Source of the DNA: Mycolicibacterium novocastrense | GTDB lineage: Bacteria; Actinomycetota; Actinomycetes; Mycobacteriales; Mycobacteriaceae | Direction: 5' to 3' | Assembly: GCF_001570485.1 (NCBI RefSeq) | Contig: NZ_BCTA01000070.1 | Coordinates: forward strand, 1-64,000 | DNA length: 64,000 nt | In this document: piece by piece, positions 51,160 to 59,538 of the stretch | Numbering within the stretch: the first letter of the stretch is position 1 | Layout of the letters: each line of letters begins with the position of its first letter | Program-made: the position numbers and the translations under genes | The notes under the pieces: generated by a model | Databases searched by the model: none | What the model saw: only the letters and a program-made list of their open reading frames with translations | Told to the model about the DNA's origin: nothing

Positions 51160-52836
51160 CTAGCGGCGCAGCCCGGCAAGTAGGCGCCGGCCGAGCGGCA
51201 CCGGGGCCTCGGCCGCGGCGGTCAACATGTCGGCGACCGCAGTGAACTTGACGCGCGGCCGTTTCTCGCCGCCGCGGGCGACCTCGGCGGCGTCGATCGC
51301 CTTCCACCCCGCGGCGTCGACCACGTCGGGTTGCCTGCTGCGAACCAGCTTGTCGAGGGCCGCCGGCTTGTGCGCGGGATCGCGCAACCTGCCGTCGTTG
51401 TAATCGGCGACCAGGTTGTGCACGGTCTGCGCGGCGCACGACTTGTTGGTGCCGATGAACCCCGTCGGCCCGCGCTTGATCCATCCCGCGACGTAGCTGC
51501 CGGGCACGGGAGCACCTGACCGCGGGTCGACGACGCGGCCGCCGTCGTTCGGCACCACGGCCGCCGACTCGTCGAAGGGGAGCCCGCGAATCGGCCTGCC
51601 GCGGTACCCGATCGAGGTCAACACCAGCCCGGTGTCGACCCGCCGAACCTCGTCGGCGCCGGTGACGGTGAACTCAATCGCCTCGGCGCGGGCCTCGCCG
51701 AGGACGCGCTGCGGCGTCAGCCGGTAGGCAAGCCGGATACGGGGCCGCGTCGGCGGTGTCGAGGTGTCGCCGAGCTTGCTCAAGACCTCCAACTTGTTGC
51801 GGGTCAGGCGATCCTCGGTGGTGGCCAGGTCGCGCTCCACCCACTCGTGGTCCTCAGGCGAGAGCACCACCTCGCATGTTGAGGTCAGTCCGATCAGTTC
51901 GGGCAGTGTGAACGCCGAGTCCGCGGGGCCGCGCCGCGCCGCGATCACCACCTCGGTCACCTGCGAGTCGCGGAGCACGGCGAGCGCGTGATCCGAGATA
52001 TCGGTGCCCGCAAGGACATCCGGTGGCGTGGTGAGTATTCGCGCGACATCGAGGGCGACGTTGCCGTTGCCGACGATGGCGACCCGCTCATGACTCAAAT
52101 CGACTGGCAGCGAGTCGAAGTCGGGGTGGCCGTTGTACCAGGCCACGAATTCGGTGGCGGTGCCCGTGCCTTGCAGGTCCATTCCCGCGATGTCGAGCCG
52201 GCGGTCGTTGGGCGCTCCGACCGCATAGAGCACGGCGTGGTGGTGCTCGAGCAGCTCGTCGTGGGTGACGTCGGTGCCGACCTCGACGTTGAGGTAGAAG
52301 GTGAATCCCGGTTGGGCCGCGATTCTGTCGAACAGTCTGGTCACGCGTTTTGTGCTCTGGTGGTCGGGTGCAACGCCGGCGCGCACCAAACCGTATGGCG
52401 TGGGCAGCTTTTCGAAGACGTTGACCCGCACGCCTTTCTGGGTGAGTAGCTCGTCGGCGGCGTACATCGCCGCCGGTCCCGATCCGACGATCGCCACGGT
52501 GAGCGGTCCGCCTGAGCGGGGATAGACCACCGGCGCCTCGATGACCGGTGCCAGCTTCGACGTCGGCGGCAGCTTTCCGTCCGGTTCGGGGTAGAACGCG
52601 GCGTTCAACTCGACGAACGGCAGCTGCGCGGGCGTCAACTTCGAATCGTGCGATATCGCGCCGACCGGGCATGCCGACACGCACGCACCGCAGTCGACAC
52701 ACGCCACCGGATCGATGTAGAGCATCTCGGCGGTCGCGAAGCCGGGTTCATCGGGCGTCGGGTGGATGCAGTTCACCGGGCACGCGTAGACACAGGACCC
52801 GTCGCTGCAACACGACTGGGTGATCACATGCGGCAC
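51160..52836 (-). CDS. fprB: ferredoxin/ferredoxin-NADP reductase FprB
   Basis: A 558-residue fusion protein. Residues 1-60 are a ferredoxin domain with Cys clusters SCCSDGSCVYACPVNCIHP and CVDCGACVSACPVGAI, suitable for a 7Fe or 2x4Fe centre. Residues ~110-558 form an adrenodoxin-reductase-like domain with the FAD motif VAIVGSGPAAMYAADELL, the NADPH motif VAIVGNGNVALDVARIL and the late GWIKRGPTGFIGTNK. It matches Rv0886 FprB (575 residues) and moves electrons between NADPH and ferredoxins or P450s. GTG start at 52836. It follows the AurF-like gene by 9 nt, and an operon with that oxygenase suggests FprB supplies its electrons. Confidence 0.95.
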   Translation of the reverse strand: MPHVITQSCCSDGSCVYACPVNCIHPTPDEPGFATAEMLYIDPVACVDCGACVSACPVGAISHDSKLTPAQLPFVELNAAFYPEPDGKLPPTSKLAPVIEAPVVYPRSGGPLTVAIVGSGPAAMYAADELLTQKGVRVNVFEKLPTPYGLVRAGVAPDHQSTKRVTRLFDRIAAQPGFTFYLNVEVGTDVTHDELLEHHHAVLYAVGAPNDRRLDIAGMDLQGTGTATEFVAWYNGHPDFDSLPVDLSHERVAIVGNGNVALDVARILTTPPDVLAGTDISDHALAVLRDSQVTEVVIAARRGPADSAFTLPELIGLTSTCEVVLSPEDHEWVERDLATTEDRLTRNKLEVLSKLGDTSTPPTRPRIRLAYRLTPQRVLGEARAEAIEFTVTGADEVRRVDTGLVLTSIGYRGRPIRGLPFDESAAVVPNDGGRVVDPRSGAPVPGSYVAGWIKRGPTGFIGTNKSCAAQTVHNLVADYNDGRLRDPAHKPAALDKLVRSRQPDVVDAAGWKAIDAAEVARGGEKRPRVKFTAVADMLTAAAEAPVPLGRRLLAGLRR

Positions 52837-52845
52837 AGGCGCTCC

Positions 52846-53862
52846 CTACGCGGCAGCGACCACGTGCTGGCGAGCCGGTTCGCTGCGGTAACGGCTGGGC
52901 GGACCGTCGATCTTGCAGAGCCGCCAGACGAGTTTCGCGAACGGGTTCATCAGCCCGGTGTCGTGACACAGCATCCGGACGTCGCCGAACATGTCGCGCA
53001 GGAACTGCCGCGACTTGGGCGCACGGAAGAACAGTTCCTTGCGCACCGAGCGCGGGATGTCGAACTCCCGCCAGAACGACCTCGGCGGCACGATGATCGC
53101 CTGGCACAGCACCCGCATGATGATCGGCACGTTCCACGACAACCAGAACCGCTGGCGGCGGTTCAGATACGGCAGGCGCTTGCGCAGATACTCGTGGGCG
53201 AACGAGATGTGGCGGGCTTCCTCGGCGACGTGGATGGCCATCACCCGCTCCATGATCGGGTGCAGGTCCTTACCCTCGCGCAGTACGTTCTTCTGGGTGT
53301 GGTCGATCGGTTCCTCGCCGGCGAGCACGCCGAAGAAGAACGGAATCGGCAGCGGCCCGGCGATCAGCGGGATGAACGGCGACAGCCATCGCAGCATCCG
53401 CGGCATGCCCGGTACGTCGGCGCCGATGCGGTTGACCATCTCCTGAAACATCATCGTGTGGTTGCACTCTTCGACCGACTCGTGCAGGCAGTACCGGTAT
53501 TCGGGGGAGCCGTTGGGCACCCAGAACGCGTAGTTGGTCAGGCCGCGGATGAGGATGATCTCGAACTGCAGCCCCACCTTCGCGACGTTGGCCTGCCGCC
53601 ACATCCCGATCTCGATCTGCCGCTCCAGCGGCTGGGCCTGATACCAGGGATGTCCACCGAGCGGGTCGGTGGCGGGCAACACCCAACGCGGGTCGTTTTC
53701 GGTGACCGCGAACTCCGGGGAGTCCCAGTCGATGTCGGTGTAGGGGTTGAAATTCCGCCGCACCGAACCCTCGGACAGCGTCATGAGCGTGTCGACGTAC
53801 TCGGCGTCGTCGCTGACTTCCATGTTGCGACGCCAACGCCTGACCATACGAGTGCGGGCCAT
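52846..53862 (-). CDS. AurF-like diiron oxygenase (Rv0885-like)
   Basis: A 338-residue four-helix-bundle protein of the AurF p-aminobenzoate oxygenase-like family (Rv0885). Carboxylate and His ligands are visible in LHESVEECNHTMMF near 127-140 and HVAEEARHISFAHEY near 210-225, matching paired ExxH diiron sites. A further E in QFEIILIRG is likely a ligand. The natural substrate in mycobacteria is not known to me. ATG 53862. It is the first gene of an operon with fprB, 9 nt apart. A dyad, GTAC-3 nt-GTAC, lies about 60 nt upstream and could be a regulator site. Confidence 0.87.
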   Translation of the reverse strand: MARTRMVRRWRRNMEVSDDAEYVDTLMTLSEGSVRRNFNPYTDIDWDSPEFAVTENDPRWVLPATDPLGGHPWYQAQPLERQIEIGMWRQANVAKVGLQFEIILIRGLTNYAFWVPNGSPEYRYCLHESVEECNHTMMFQEMVNRIGADVPGMPRMLRWLSPFIPLIAGPLPIPFFFGVLAGEEPIDHTQKNVLREGKDLHPIMERVMAIHVAEEARHISFAHEYLRKRLPYLNRRQRFWLSWNVPIIMRVLCQAIIVPPRSFWREFDIPRSVRKELFFRAPKSRQFLRDMFGDVRMLCHDTGLMNPFAKLVWRLCKIDGPPSRYRSEPARQHVVAAA

Positions 53863-54023
53863 CTTCAGACCTCCCCCTTGAGGTTTACATTCACGCCTTT
53901 GATGTCCAACAACGGTACCGCAGGTACTACGTACTGAACATACCCCGAAGCGAGATGTGTCACACCGGCTGTTGCGGCGCTACGTGTGATCGCGCTCACA
54001 CATCAGAAAGGGGAGGGTGTGGG

Positions 54024-54506
54024 TTATTTGGTGCCGAACTCGCCCACTGCGGTGGCCCGATTACCGGCGCGCGCCACCGAGAACCCGGCTTCGGTCATGC
54101 CGCAGTCGGTGATGATCGCGCGGTGTCCCGGGCTGTTCATCCACCAGTTGACCGCCGCGGCGGGGACACCGTTGACACCGGTGCTCCAGAAGATGATCTC
54201 GCCGACGTTCGCGTACTGCGTGTAGCCGGCGGCGGTGATGCGCTGACCGACGGACGACCCGTCCGAGCCGGTGTGGCTGCGCACGTTGTTGGCCAGCATG
54301 TCGTTGGCCTGACGCGCGGCGGCCGCGGTCAGCTGCGGGTTGGCGGCGACGGGGCCGCAGCCGTTGGCCGCGCGGGCGGCATTGACCTCACCCAGCAGCG
54401 CGCCGCCTTCGTCGGCGTGGGCGGGAACGGCGAGTGCCGGGCTGAACAGTGCCAACGCCGCTGCGCAGGCGGGTATCACCTTGATGCTTCTGCTACGACT
54501 GTCCAC
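54024..54506 (-). CDS. secreted CAP/SCP-domain protein
   Basis: A protein of about 160 residues with a signal peptide (positive start, hydrophobic AACAAALALFSPAL-type core, cleavage after AHA near 30) and a CAP domain: LLGEVNAARAANGCGPV, HTGSDGSSVGQRITAAGY, VGEIIFWSTG, and WMNSPGHRAIITD with the conserved HR. CAP proteins are extracellular and bind lipids or act in cell-wall processes; the function here is unknown. GTG 54506 was preferred over a longer frame because it gives a proper signal peptide and has AGGGGG upstream. Confidence 0.85.
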   Translation of the reverse strand: MDSRSRSIKVIPACAAALALFSPALAVPAHADEGGALLGEVNAARAANGCGPVAANPQLTAAAARQANDMLANNVRSHTGSDGSSVGQRITAAGYTQYANVGEIIFWSTGVNGVPAAAVNWWMNSPGHRAIITDCGMTEAGFSVARAGNRATAVGEFGTK

Positions 54507-54641
54507 GTGCCCCCTGGGCTCGATCTGCAGTCCCCGACAGGTCACAGTATGGACACGGCGAGGTCTCTATATCGGCTCTTTACCCACTTTTTAGAGTTCT
54601 CTTGCCTTCCATCCCCGCGGCAGGAGCACCGGCGCGGTCAT

Positions 54642-54647
54642 TAGTGT
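54642..54647 (+). promoter_or_regulatory. -10-like element of serC
   Basis: TAGTGT (TANNNT) ends 7 nt before the ATG of serC at 54655, and no Shine-Dalgarno sequence is present in the adjacent bases. A leaderless mRNA is plausible. Confidence 0.38.
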
Positions 54648-54654
54648 TGACCGC

Positions 54655-55767
54655 ATGGGCCAGCTGACGATCCCCGCCGACCTCAAACCGCGTGACGGCC
54701 GCTTCGGTTGCGGCCCCTCCAAGGTTCGGCCCGAACAGCTGGCGGCGCTGGCCGCCGCCGGCGACCTGTTCGGGACGTCGCATCGCCAGGCGCCGGTGAA
54801 GAACCTGGTCGGCCGGGTGCGCGACGGGCTGCGCGAGCTCTTCTCGGTGCCCGACGGCTACGAGGTGATCCTCGGCAACGGCGGCACCACCGCGTTCTGG
54901 GATGCGGCGGCGTTCGGCCTGATCGATAAGCGCTCGCTGCACCTGACCTACGGGGAGTTCAGCGCGAAATTCGCCTCGGCCGTCGCCAAGAACCCGTTCG
55001 TCGGCGATCCGGTCGTCGTCAAGGCGGACCCGGGCAGCGCACCGGAGCCGACGTCGGATCCCTCGGTCGACCTGATCGGCTGGGCGCACAACGAGACCTC
55101 GACGGGTGTCGCGGTCCCGGTGCAGCGCCCCGGCGGGTCGGGTGATGCGCTGATCGCGATCGACGCGACGTCGGCGGCGGGTGGGCTGCCGGTCGACATC
55201 GCCGAATCCGACGTCTACTACTTCGCTCCGCAGAAGAACTTCGCGGGCGACGGCGGCCTGTGGATCGCCATCATGTCGCCGGCCGCGCTCGCCCGCGTCG
55301 AGGCCATCGCGGGTGCGGGGCGCTGGGTTCCGGAGTTCCTGTCGCTGCCGATCGCGATCGAGAACAGCCTCAAGAACCAGACATACAACACCCCGGCGAT
55401 CGGCACGCTGATCCTGCTGGCCGAGCAGCTGGACTGGTTGCTGGGCAACGGCGGCCTGGACTGGGCGGTCAAACGCACGGCGGACTCGTCGCAGCGGCTC
55501 TACTCATGGGCCGAGGCCGCGGCGTTCGCCACGCCGTTCGTCGCGGATCCGGCGTTGCGCTCGCAGGTGGTCGGCACCGTGGACTTCAACGACGACATCG
55601 ATGCCAGCGCCGTGGCCAAGACGCTGCGAGCCAACGGCATCGTCGACACCGAGCCCTATCGCAAGCTCGGCCGCAACCAGCTGCGGGTGGGGATGTTCCC
55701 GGCCGTCGACCCCGAGGACGTCAGCGCGCTCACCGCGTGCATCGACTGGGTGGTGGAGCGGCTTTAG
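54655..55767 (+). CDS. serC: phosphoserine aminotransferase SerC
   Basis: A 370-residue PLP enzyme of serine (and pyridoxine) biosynthesis, matching Rv0884c. LKPRDGRFGCGPSKVRPEQL near 7-26 is the usual start. FGTSHRQAPVKN binds substrate phosphate, and YYFAPQKNFAGDGGLW near 185-200 carries the Schiff-base Lys. The C-terminal domain ends LRVGMFPAVDPEDVSALTACIDW. It converts 3-phosphohydroxypyruvate and glutamate to phosphoserine. It is divergent from the CAP-protein gene. Confidence 0.96.
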   Translation: MGQLTIPADLKPRDGRFGCGPSKVRPEQLAALAAAGDLFGTSHRQAPVKNLVGRVRDGLRELFSVPDGYEVILGNGGTTAFWDAAAFGLIDKRSLHLTYGEFSAKFASAVAKNPFVGDPVVVKADPGSAPEPTSDPSVDLIGWAHNETSTGVAVPVQRPGGSGDALIAIDATSAAGGLPVDIAESDVYYFAPQKNFAGDGGLWIAIMSPAALARVEAIAGAGRWVPEFLSLPIAIENSLKNQTYNTPAIGTLILLAEQLDWLLGNGGLDWAVKRTADSSQRLYSWAEAAAFATPFVADPALRSQVVGTVDFNDDIDASAVAKTLRANGIVDTEPYRKLGRNQLRVGMFPAVDPEDVSALTACIDWVVERL

Positions 55768-55880
55768 CCGCGACCAACAGCAGGGGCGCGGCTTTAGCTG
55801 GCGTGTCCTACCAGGTAACGAGCGGATAACGCAGTAGTGTCCGGTTGATCGGGCTTTGCGCTAGCCCGGAGGAGGTCGCC

Positions 55881-56696
55881 ATGCGGGAACTCAAAGTCGT
55901 CGGACTCGATGTGGACGGCAAACGAATCATCTGCGAGGCCGACGGCTCCGGCGAGAAATTCACGCTGCGGCGCGACGATCGGTTGCGGGCCGCCGTTCGA
56001 GGCGACCAGATGGGTTCGAGCCAGACACGAGACGAGGCCGAGGTTCACAACGTGCTGCGCCCCAGAGAGATTCAGTCCCGGATCAGGGCGGGCGCGTCCG
56101 TCGAGCAGGTCGCCGAGGCGTCGGGCGTCGACGTGGCCCGGGTCGAGCGGTTCGCACACCCGGTGTTGCTCGAGCGTTCCCGCGCCGCTGAACTGGCAAC
56201 GGCCGCACACCCGGTGCTCCCCGACGGTCCGTCGGTGCTGACCCTGCTGGAGACGGTCACGACGGCGTTGATCGCGCGCGGGCTCGACCCCGACGCCCCC
56301 GCGTGGGATGCGTGGCGCAACGAGGACGGCCGCTGGACCGTACAGCTGGCGTGGAAGGCGGGGATGTCCGACAACGTCGCGCATTTCCGGTTCACCCCCG
56401 GCGCCCATGGCGGGACGGTGACGGCCTTCGACGACGCGGCGTCCGAATTGATCGATCCGAACTTCTCGCGACCGCTGCGTCCGGTCGCCGCGCTGCCTCA
56501 GCCTGCGGCCGAGGTCGAGGAACCGACGCTTCCGATCGAGCCGCCGGTGCAGGTCACCGCTCCGGATTCGCAGCCCGAAGCGGAGCCGGAGCCCGTCGCA
56601 CCGAAGCCGGCCAAGGCTCGCAGAGGCAAGGCCAAGCCGGCGGTCCCGGCGTGGGAGGACGTTCTGCTGGGCGTGCGGTCCAGCGGTCAGCGCTGA
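55881..56696 (+). CDS. sepH: septation protein SepH (DUF3071, Rv0883c-like)
   Basis: A 271-residue protein. Residues 1-200 form the DUF3071 region starting MRELKVVGLDVDGKRIICE, with a helix-turn-helix-like SVEQVAEASGVDVARVERFAHPVL segment (in parts) near 75-100. Residues ~210-271 are a Pro-, Glu- and Lys-rich tail. In actinobacteria SepH binds FtsZ and promotes its assembly at septa. ATG 55881 has an excellent GGAGGAGG site; an ATG 36 nt upstream lies before that site and is not used. Confidence 0.92.
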   Translation: MRELKVVGLDVDGKRIICEADGSGEKFTLRRDDRLRAAVRGDQMGSSQTRDEAEVHNVLRPREIQSRIRAGASVEQVAEASGVDVARVERFAHPVLLERSRAAELATAAHPVLPDGPSVLTLLETVTTALIARGLDPDAPAWDAWRNEDGRWTVQLAWKAGMSDNVAHFRFTPGAHGGTVTAFDDAASELIDPNFSRPLRPVAALPQPAAEVEEPTLPIEPPVQVTAPDSQPEAEPEPVAPKPAKARRGKAKPAVPAWEDVLLGVRSSGQR

Positions 56697-56712
56697 GCTT
56701 TTCGCGCCCAGG

Positions 56713-56994
56713 TCAGCCGCTCAAGGCGACGGCGAGCACCACCAGCCACGCGGCGAGCACTCCGACGCCGGAGCCCAACACGAACCATCGCCACACCGGC
56801 CGGTTACGCCATCCCCACACTGTCGGGGCCAGGCCGCCGACCGCCACCAAGTTGAGTCCGATCGCCAGCAGCGGGTGCAATCGCAGCAATCCGAGGCTTA
56901 GCACGACGATCGCGGCCGCGATGACCGCCGCGACGAAACCCGCCACCGTCAACCCCATCGCCCACGGCGTCGAGTCGTCGGCCATCTCGTTCAC
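56713..56994 (-). CDS. DUF2537 membrane protein (Rv0882-like)
   Basis: A 93-residue protein with three hydrophobic helices (MGLTVAGFVAAVIAAAIVV, LLAIGLNLVAVGGLA, FVLGSGVGVLAAWLVVLAV), matching the DUF2537 family (Rv0882). The function is unknown. GTG 56994 overlaps the stop of the upstream RNA methyltransferase gene; ATG 56985 with GGAG 9 nt upstream is the alternative start. It converges with sepH. Confidence 0.85.
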   Translation of the reverse strand: MNEMADDSTPWAMGLTVAGFVAAVIAAAIVVLSLGLLRLHPLLAIGLNLVAVGGLAPTVWGWRNRPVWRWFVLGSGVGVLAAWLVVLAVALSG

Positions 56995-57872
56995 TCCGCG
57001 TCGCTCCGCTCAACCTCGCCGGTGCCCAATCTAACCCGCTCATAGAACGCCAGGGCCGCAGCGGTCGCGACGTTGAGCGAGTCGGTTCCCCGCGACATCG
57101 GGATCCGCACCCGAAGGTCCGCGGCGCGCATCGTCCGCTCCGTGAGCCCCGGACCCTCCGCGCCGACGAGGATCGCCACCTTGTCGTCGACGACGTCCGA
57201 CATCGCATCGGCAAGAGTGCGTGCGGTAGCGGCGGGCGTCATGGCTAGCAGCCGAAACCCGTTGTCGCGCAACAACTCCAGATCCGTCGGCCACGACCGC
57301 GCCCAGGCGTAGGGTACGAGCAGTGCATGGCCCATCGACACCCGGACGGCGCGACGATACAGCGGATCGGCGCAGCCGGTGCCGAACACCACCGCGTCCA
57401 CCCCGAGGCCGGCCGCGTTGCGAAAGATCGAGCCGAGATTTTCATGGTCGTTGACGCCTTCGAGGACGGCGACGGTACGCGCACCCCTGCCCGATGTCGC
57501 CGGGGCGCCGGCTCCGGCGAGCACCTCGGCGACCGTCAACTCCCGCGGCCGTGAGGCCGACGCCAGTACGCCGCGGTTGAGGTGGAAGCCCACCACTTCG
57601 GCCATCACGTCGGCGGGCACGCGGTAGTACGGGGCGGAGACACCGGCCAGCTCGGCCCCGAGTTCCTGCAGCCGGCGGTCGGTGCCCATCATCGCGCGCG
57701 GGACGAACCGCGAGGCCAGCATGCGTTGCACCACCAACACGCCCTCGGCGATCACCAGCCCCTTGCCGGTGGGCAGGTCGGGTCGGCGGTCGACGCTGTT
57801 GAGATCGCGGAAGTCGTCGAGTCGCGGATCGGACGGATCGGCGACGTCGATCACGGTGTGGGTCATGGTCAC
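56991..57872 (-). CDS. SpoU/TrmH-family RNA 2'-O-methyltransferase (Rv0881-like)
   Basis: A 293-residue SPOUT methyltransferase. The C-terminal domain holds motif 1 ENLGSIFRNAAGLGVDAV near 145-160, motif 2 ILVGAEGPGLTE near 234-245, and motif 3 IPMSRGTDSLNVATAAAL near 256-273, which bind SAM through the trefoil knot. The N-terminal part is the RNA-binding substrate domain. It methylates ribose in rRNA or tRNA; the site is unknown. The stop overlaps the DUF2537 start. Confidence 0.93.
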   Translation of the reverse strand: MTMTHTVIDVADPSDPRLDDFRDLNSVDRRPDLPTGKGLVIAEGVLVVQRMLASRFVPRAMMGTDRRLQELGAELAGVSAPYYRVPADVMAEVVGFHLNRGVLASASRPRELTVAEVLAGAGAPATSGRGARTVAVLEGVNDHENLGSIFRNAAGLGVDAVVFGTGCADPLYRRAVRVSMGHALLVPYAWARSWPTDLELLRDNGFRLLAMTPAATARTLADAMSDVVDDKVAILVGAEGPGLTERTMRAADLRVRIPMSRGTDSLNVATAAALAFYERVRLGTGEVERSDAE

Positions 57873-57914
57873 GCCCGACCGGCACCACTGCCCGGTGGGC
57901 TATTTTTCATAGCG

Positions 57915-58154
57915 ATGACCCCGCAACCGCCCCCGCTGCCCGACGTCCTGCTCAAGCCGGCGCCGGTCATCGTCGTGATCGCGGCCGGTTGGGTCGTCGC
58001 TGCGATCCTGGCGCTCACGGTCACCGGTTTACACGAGTGGCGGCCGTACACGGTGGCCGGGCTGGGCGTCGGCGCCCTTGGCACGGGGATCTGGTTGTGG
58101 CAACGTCACGCCGTGCGTCGCGGATCGCGCGGGGCGCAGAGCGGACTCACGTAA
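57915..58154 (+). CDS. DUF2530 membrane protein (Rv0879c-like)
   Basis: A 79-residue protein with two transmembrane helices (VIVVIAAGWVVAAILALTV and YTVAGLGVGALGTGIWLW) and a basic C-terminus, as in the DUF2530 family (Rv0879c). The function is unknown. ATG 57915 (MTPQPPPLPD) was chosen; the open frame upstream overlaps the divergent methyltransferase gene. It is followed 24 nt later by the SRPBCC gene. Confidence 0.85.
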   Translation: MTPQPPPLPDVLLKPAPVIVVIAAGWVVAAILALTVTGLHEWRPYTVAGLGVGALGTGIWLWQRHAVRRGSRGAQSGLT

Positions 58155-58178
58155 AACAGGATGAGACGGGAGGGCGCA

Positions 58179-58631
58179 ATGGCAGCGCCGCTGTTGCAAG
58201 CCGAGACGACGATCAACGCCCCGGTGGCGAAGGTGTGGGAACTGGTCTCGGACCTCAAGAACATGCCGCGATGGAGCCCGCAGTGCCGGCTCATGAAGAC
58301 CTTCGGCCCGCTGCAGCCGGGTGCGCGGACCATCAACCTCAATCGGCGCAAGTTCATGTTCTGGCCCACCACCAGCCGGATCATCGAAGTGATCCCGGAG
58401 AAGAAGCTGGCGTTCCGGGTCAACGAGAACAACACGGTGTGGAGCTACGAACTCGAACCCACCGAGACCGGCACCCGGCTGGTGGAGACGCGCCATGCGG
58501 AGAACGGGGTCAAGCCGGTGTCCACGATGCTGGTCAACGCAGTGATGGGCGGCGTGCCGAGTTTCGAACGTGAACTCGTCGAGGGCATGAACGAGTCGCT
58601 CGCGCGGATCAAGGCCGCGGCCGAAAACTAG
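58179..58631 (+). CDS. SRPBCC (START-like) polyketide cyclase/dehydrase-family protein
   Basis: A 150-residue single-domain protein of the SRPBCC superfamily, with the start LLQAETTINAPVAKVWELVSDLKNMPRWSP (given in parts) and a C-terminal long helix ending in the basic GMNESLARIKAAAEN. These proteins form a hydrophobic pocket for lipids or polyketides. The specific ligand is unknown. ATG 58179 has a GGGAGGG site. It converges with the DUF3027 gene. Confidence 0.87.
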   Translation: MAAPLLQAETTINAPVAKVWELVSDLKNMPRWSPQCRLMKTFGPLQPGARTINLNRRKFMFWPTTSRIIEVIPEKKLAFRVNENNTVWSYELEPTETGTRLVETRHAENGVKPVSTMLVNAVMGGVPSFERELVEGMNESLARIKAAAEN

Positions 58632-58680
58632 TCGGACGACGATCAAGCGGCGAGGAACGAGCCGCGTTGAGAAGTCCGAC
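58631..58680. terminator. nested hairpin between convergent genes
   Basis: The outer arms GTCGGAC (58631-58637) and GTCCGAC (58674-58680) enclose the inner arms GCGGC (58647-58651) and GCCGC (58661-58665). It fills the gap between the SRPBCC and DUF3027 stop codons and could end transcripts from both sides. Confidence 0.4.
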
Positions 58681-58688
58681 GAATAACG

Positions 58689-59459
58689 TCAGTCGGACGG
58701 CTCGGTCAGGTCGAGCACGCCGTCGTCGTACGGGTCGTAGAGCGGGGATCCGCCGCCCGCGGGCTGCGGCGTGTCCGAGTGTGCGCCACAACCGTATTCG
58801 GAGTCGACGACGTGGCCGTCGGCGGAGAACTCATTCGCGCAGACGCCGAACATCGTGCCCAGTGAACCGGCCAGCGGAAGATAGAACCCGCAGTCGCGGC
58901 AGACGCGCCGCGTCGAGCGCGCCATCGCCGAACCGGGCCCATAGTCGCCGTCGTGCCAGCGTTGGGCCGCATCGATGCGGCCCCACTGGCTGAGCACCTG
59001 GCGACGGCCCAGACCCACCTCGAGTGCGACGTCGTCGATCTGCGGGTCGCCGGTCGCCATGTAGCCGGGCACCAGACGGGGGTCGTCCGGGGGCGGGGCG
59101 AGAAGATCGCCCGGGCCCAGATCGCCGGGCTGGACACGGTCCTGCCACGGCACCCACTTCGGCGCCAGCAACGCCGTCGGCCCTGGAACCAGCACCACCT
59201 CGCTGATGGTGGCGTGGTCGGCGCCGGGCCACGCCGCGACGACGACCGCCCACTGCCAGCCGCGGTAACCGGGCATGTCGGCGAGGAAGCGGTGCGTGGC
59301 CGCGGTCGGGTCCTCGAAGCTGGCACCCAGGTAGTCACCGACGGTGTCTTCGCCGCTGAACTCGACGATCGCCGCACGTGCGTCGTCGACGGCGCCCAGG
59401 AGTACCGCCTCCAGATCCGGCCGCTCGGCGGATTCGGTCACGCTTTCCATCGCCCCCAA
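58689..59459 (-). CDS. DUF3027 protein (Rv0877-like)
   Basis: A 256-residue soluble protein matching actinobacterial DUF3027 (Rv0877). Conserved features are GYRGWQWAVVVAAWPGADH near 64-82, LLAPKWVPWQDRVQPGDLGPGDLL near 97-120 (in part), and a C-terminal Cys-rich region (VCRDCGFYLPL, FGVCANEFSADG, EYGCGAHSD) that probably binds zinc. The function is unknown. It is divergent from the MFS gene at 59539 and may share its control. Confidence 0.87.
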   Translation of the reverse strand: MGAMESVTESAERPDLEAVLLGAVDDARAAIVEFSGEDTVGDYLGASFEDPTAATHRFLADMPGYRGWQWAVVVAAWPGADHATISEVVLVPGPTALLAPKWVPWQDRVQPGDLGPGDLLAPPPDDPRLVPGYMATGDPQIDDVALEVGLGRRQVLSQWGRIDAAQRWHDGDYGPGSAMARSTRRVCRDCGFYLPLAGSLGTMFGVCANEFSADGHVVDSEYGCGAHSDTPQPAGGGSPLYDPYDDGVLDLTEPSD

Positions 59460-59538
59460 TACTGCCTGACCGGCTAACCGTCAGCCACACCGGTTGGCTG
59501 CACGCCCGCTACCGCTTCGATGGTGGAGAATCGACATC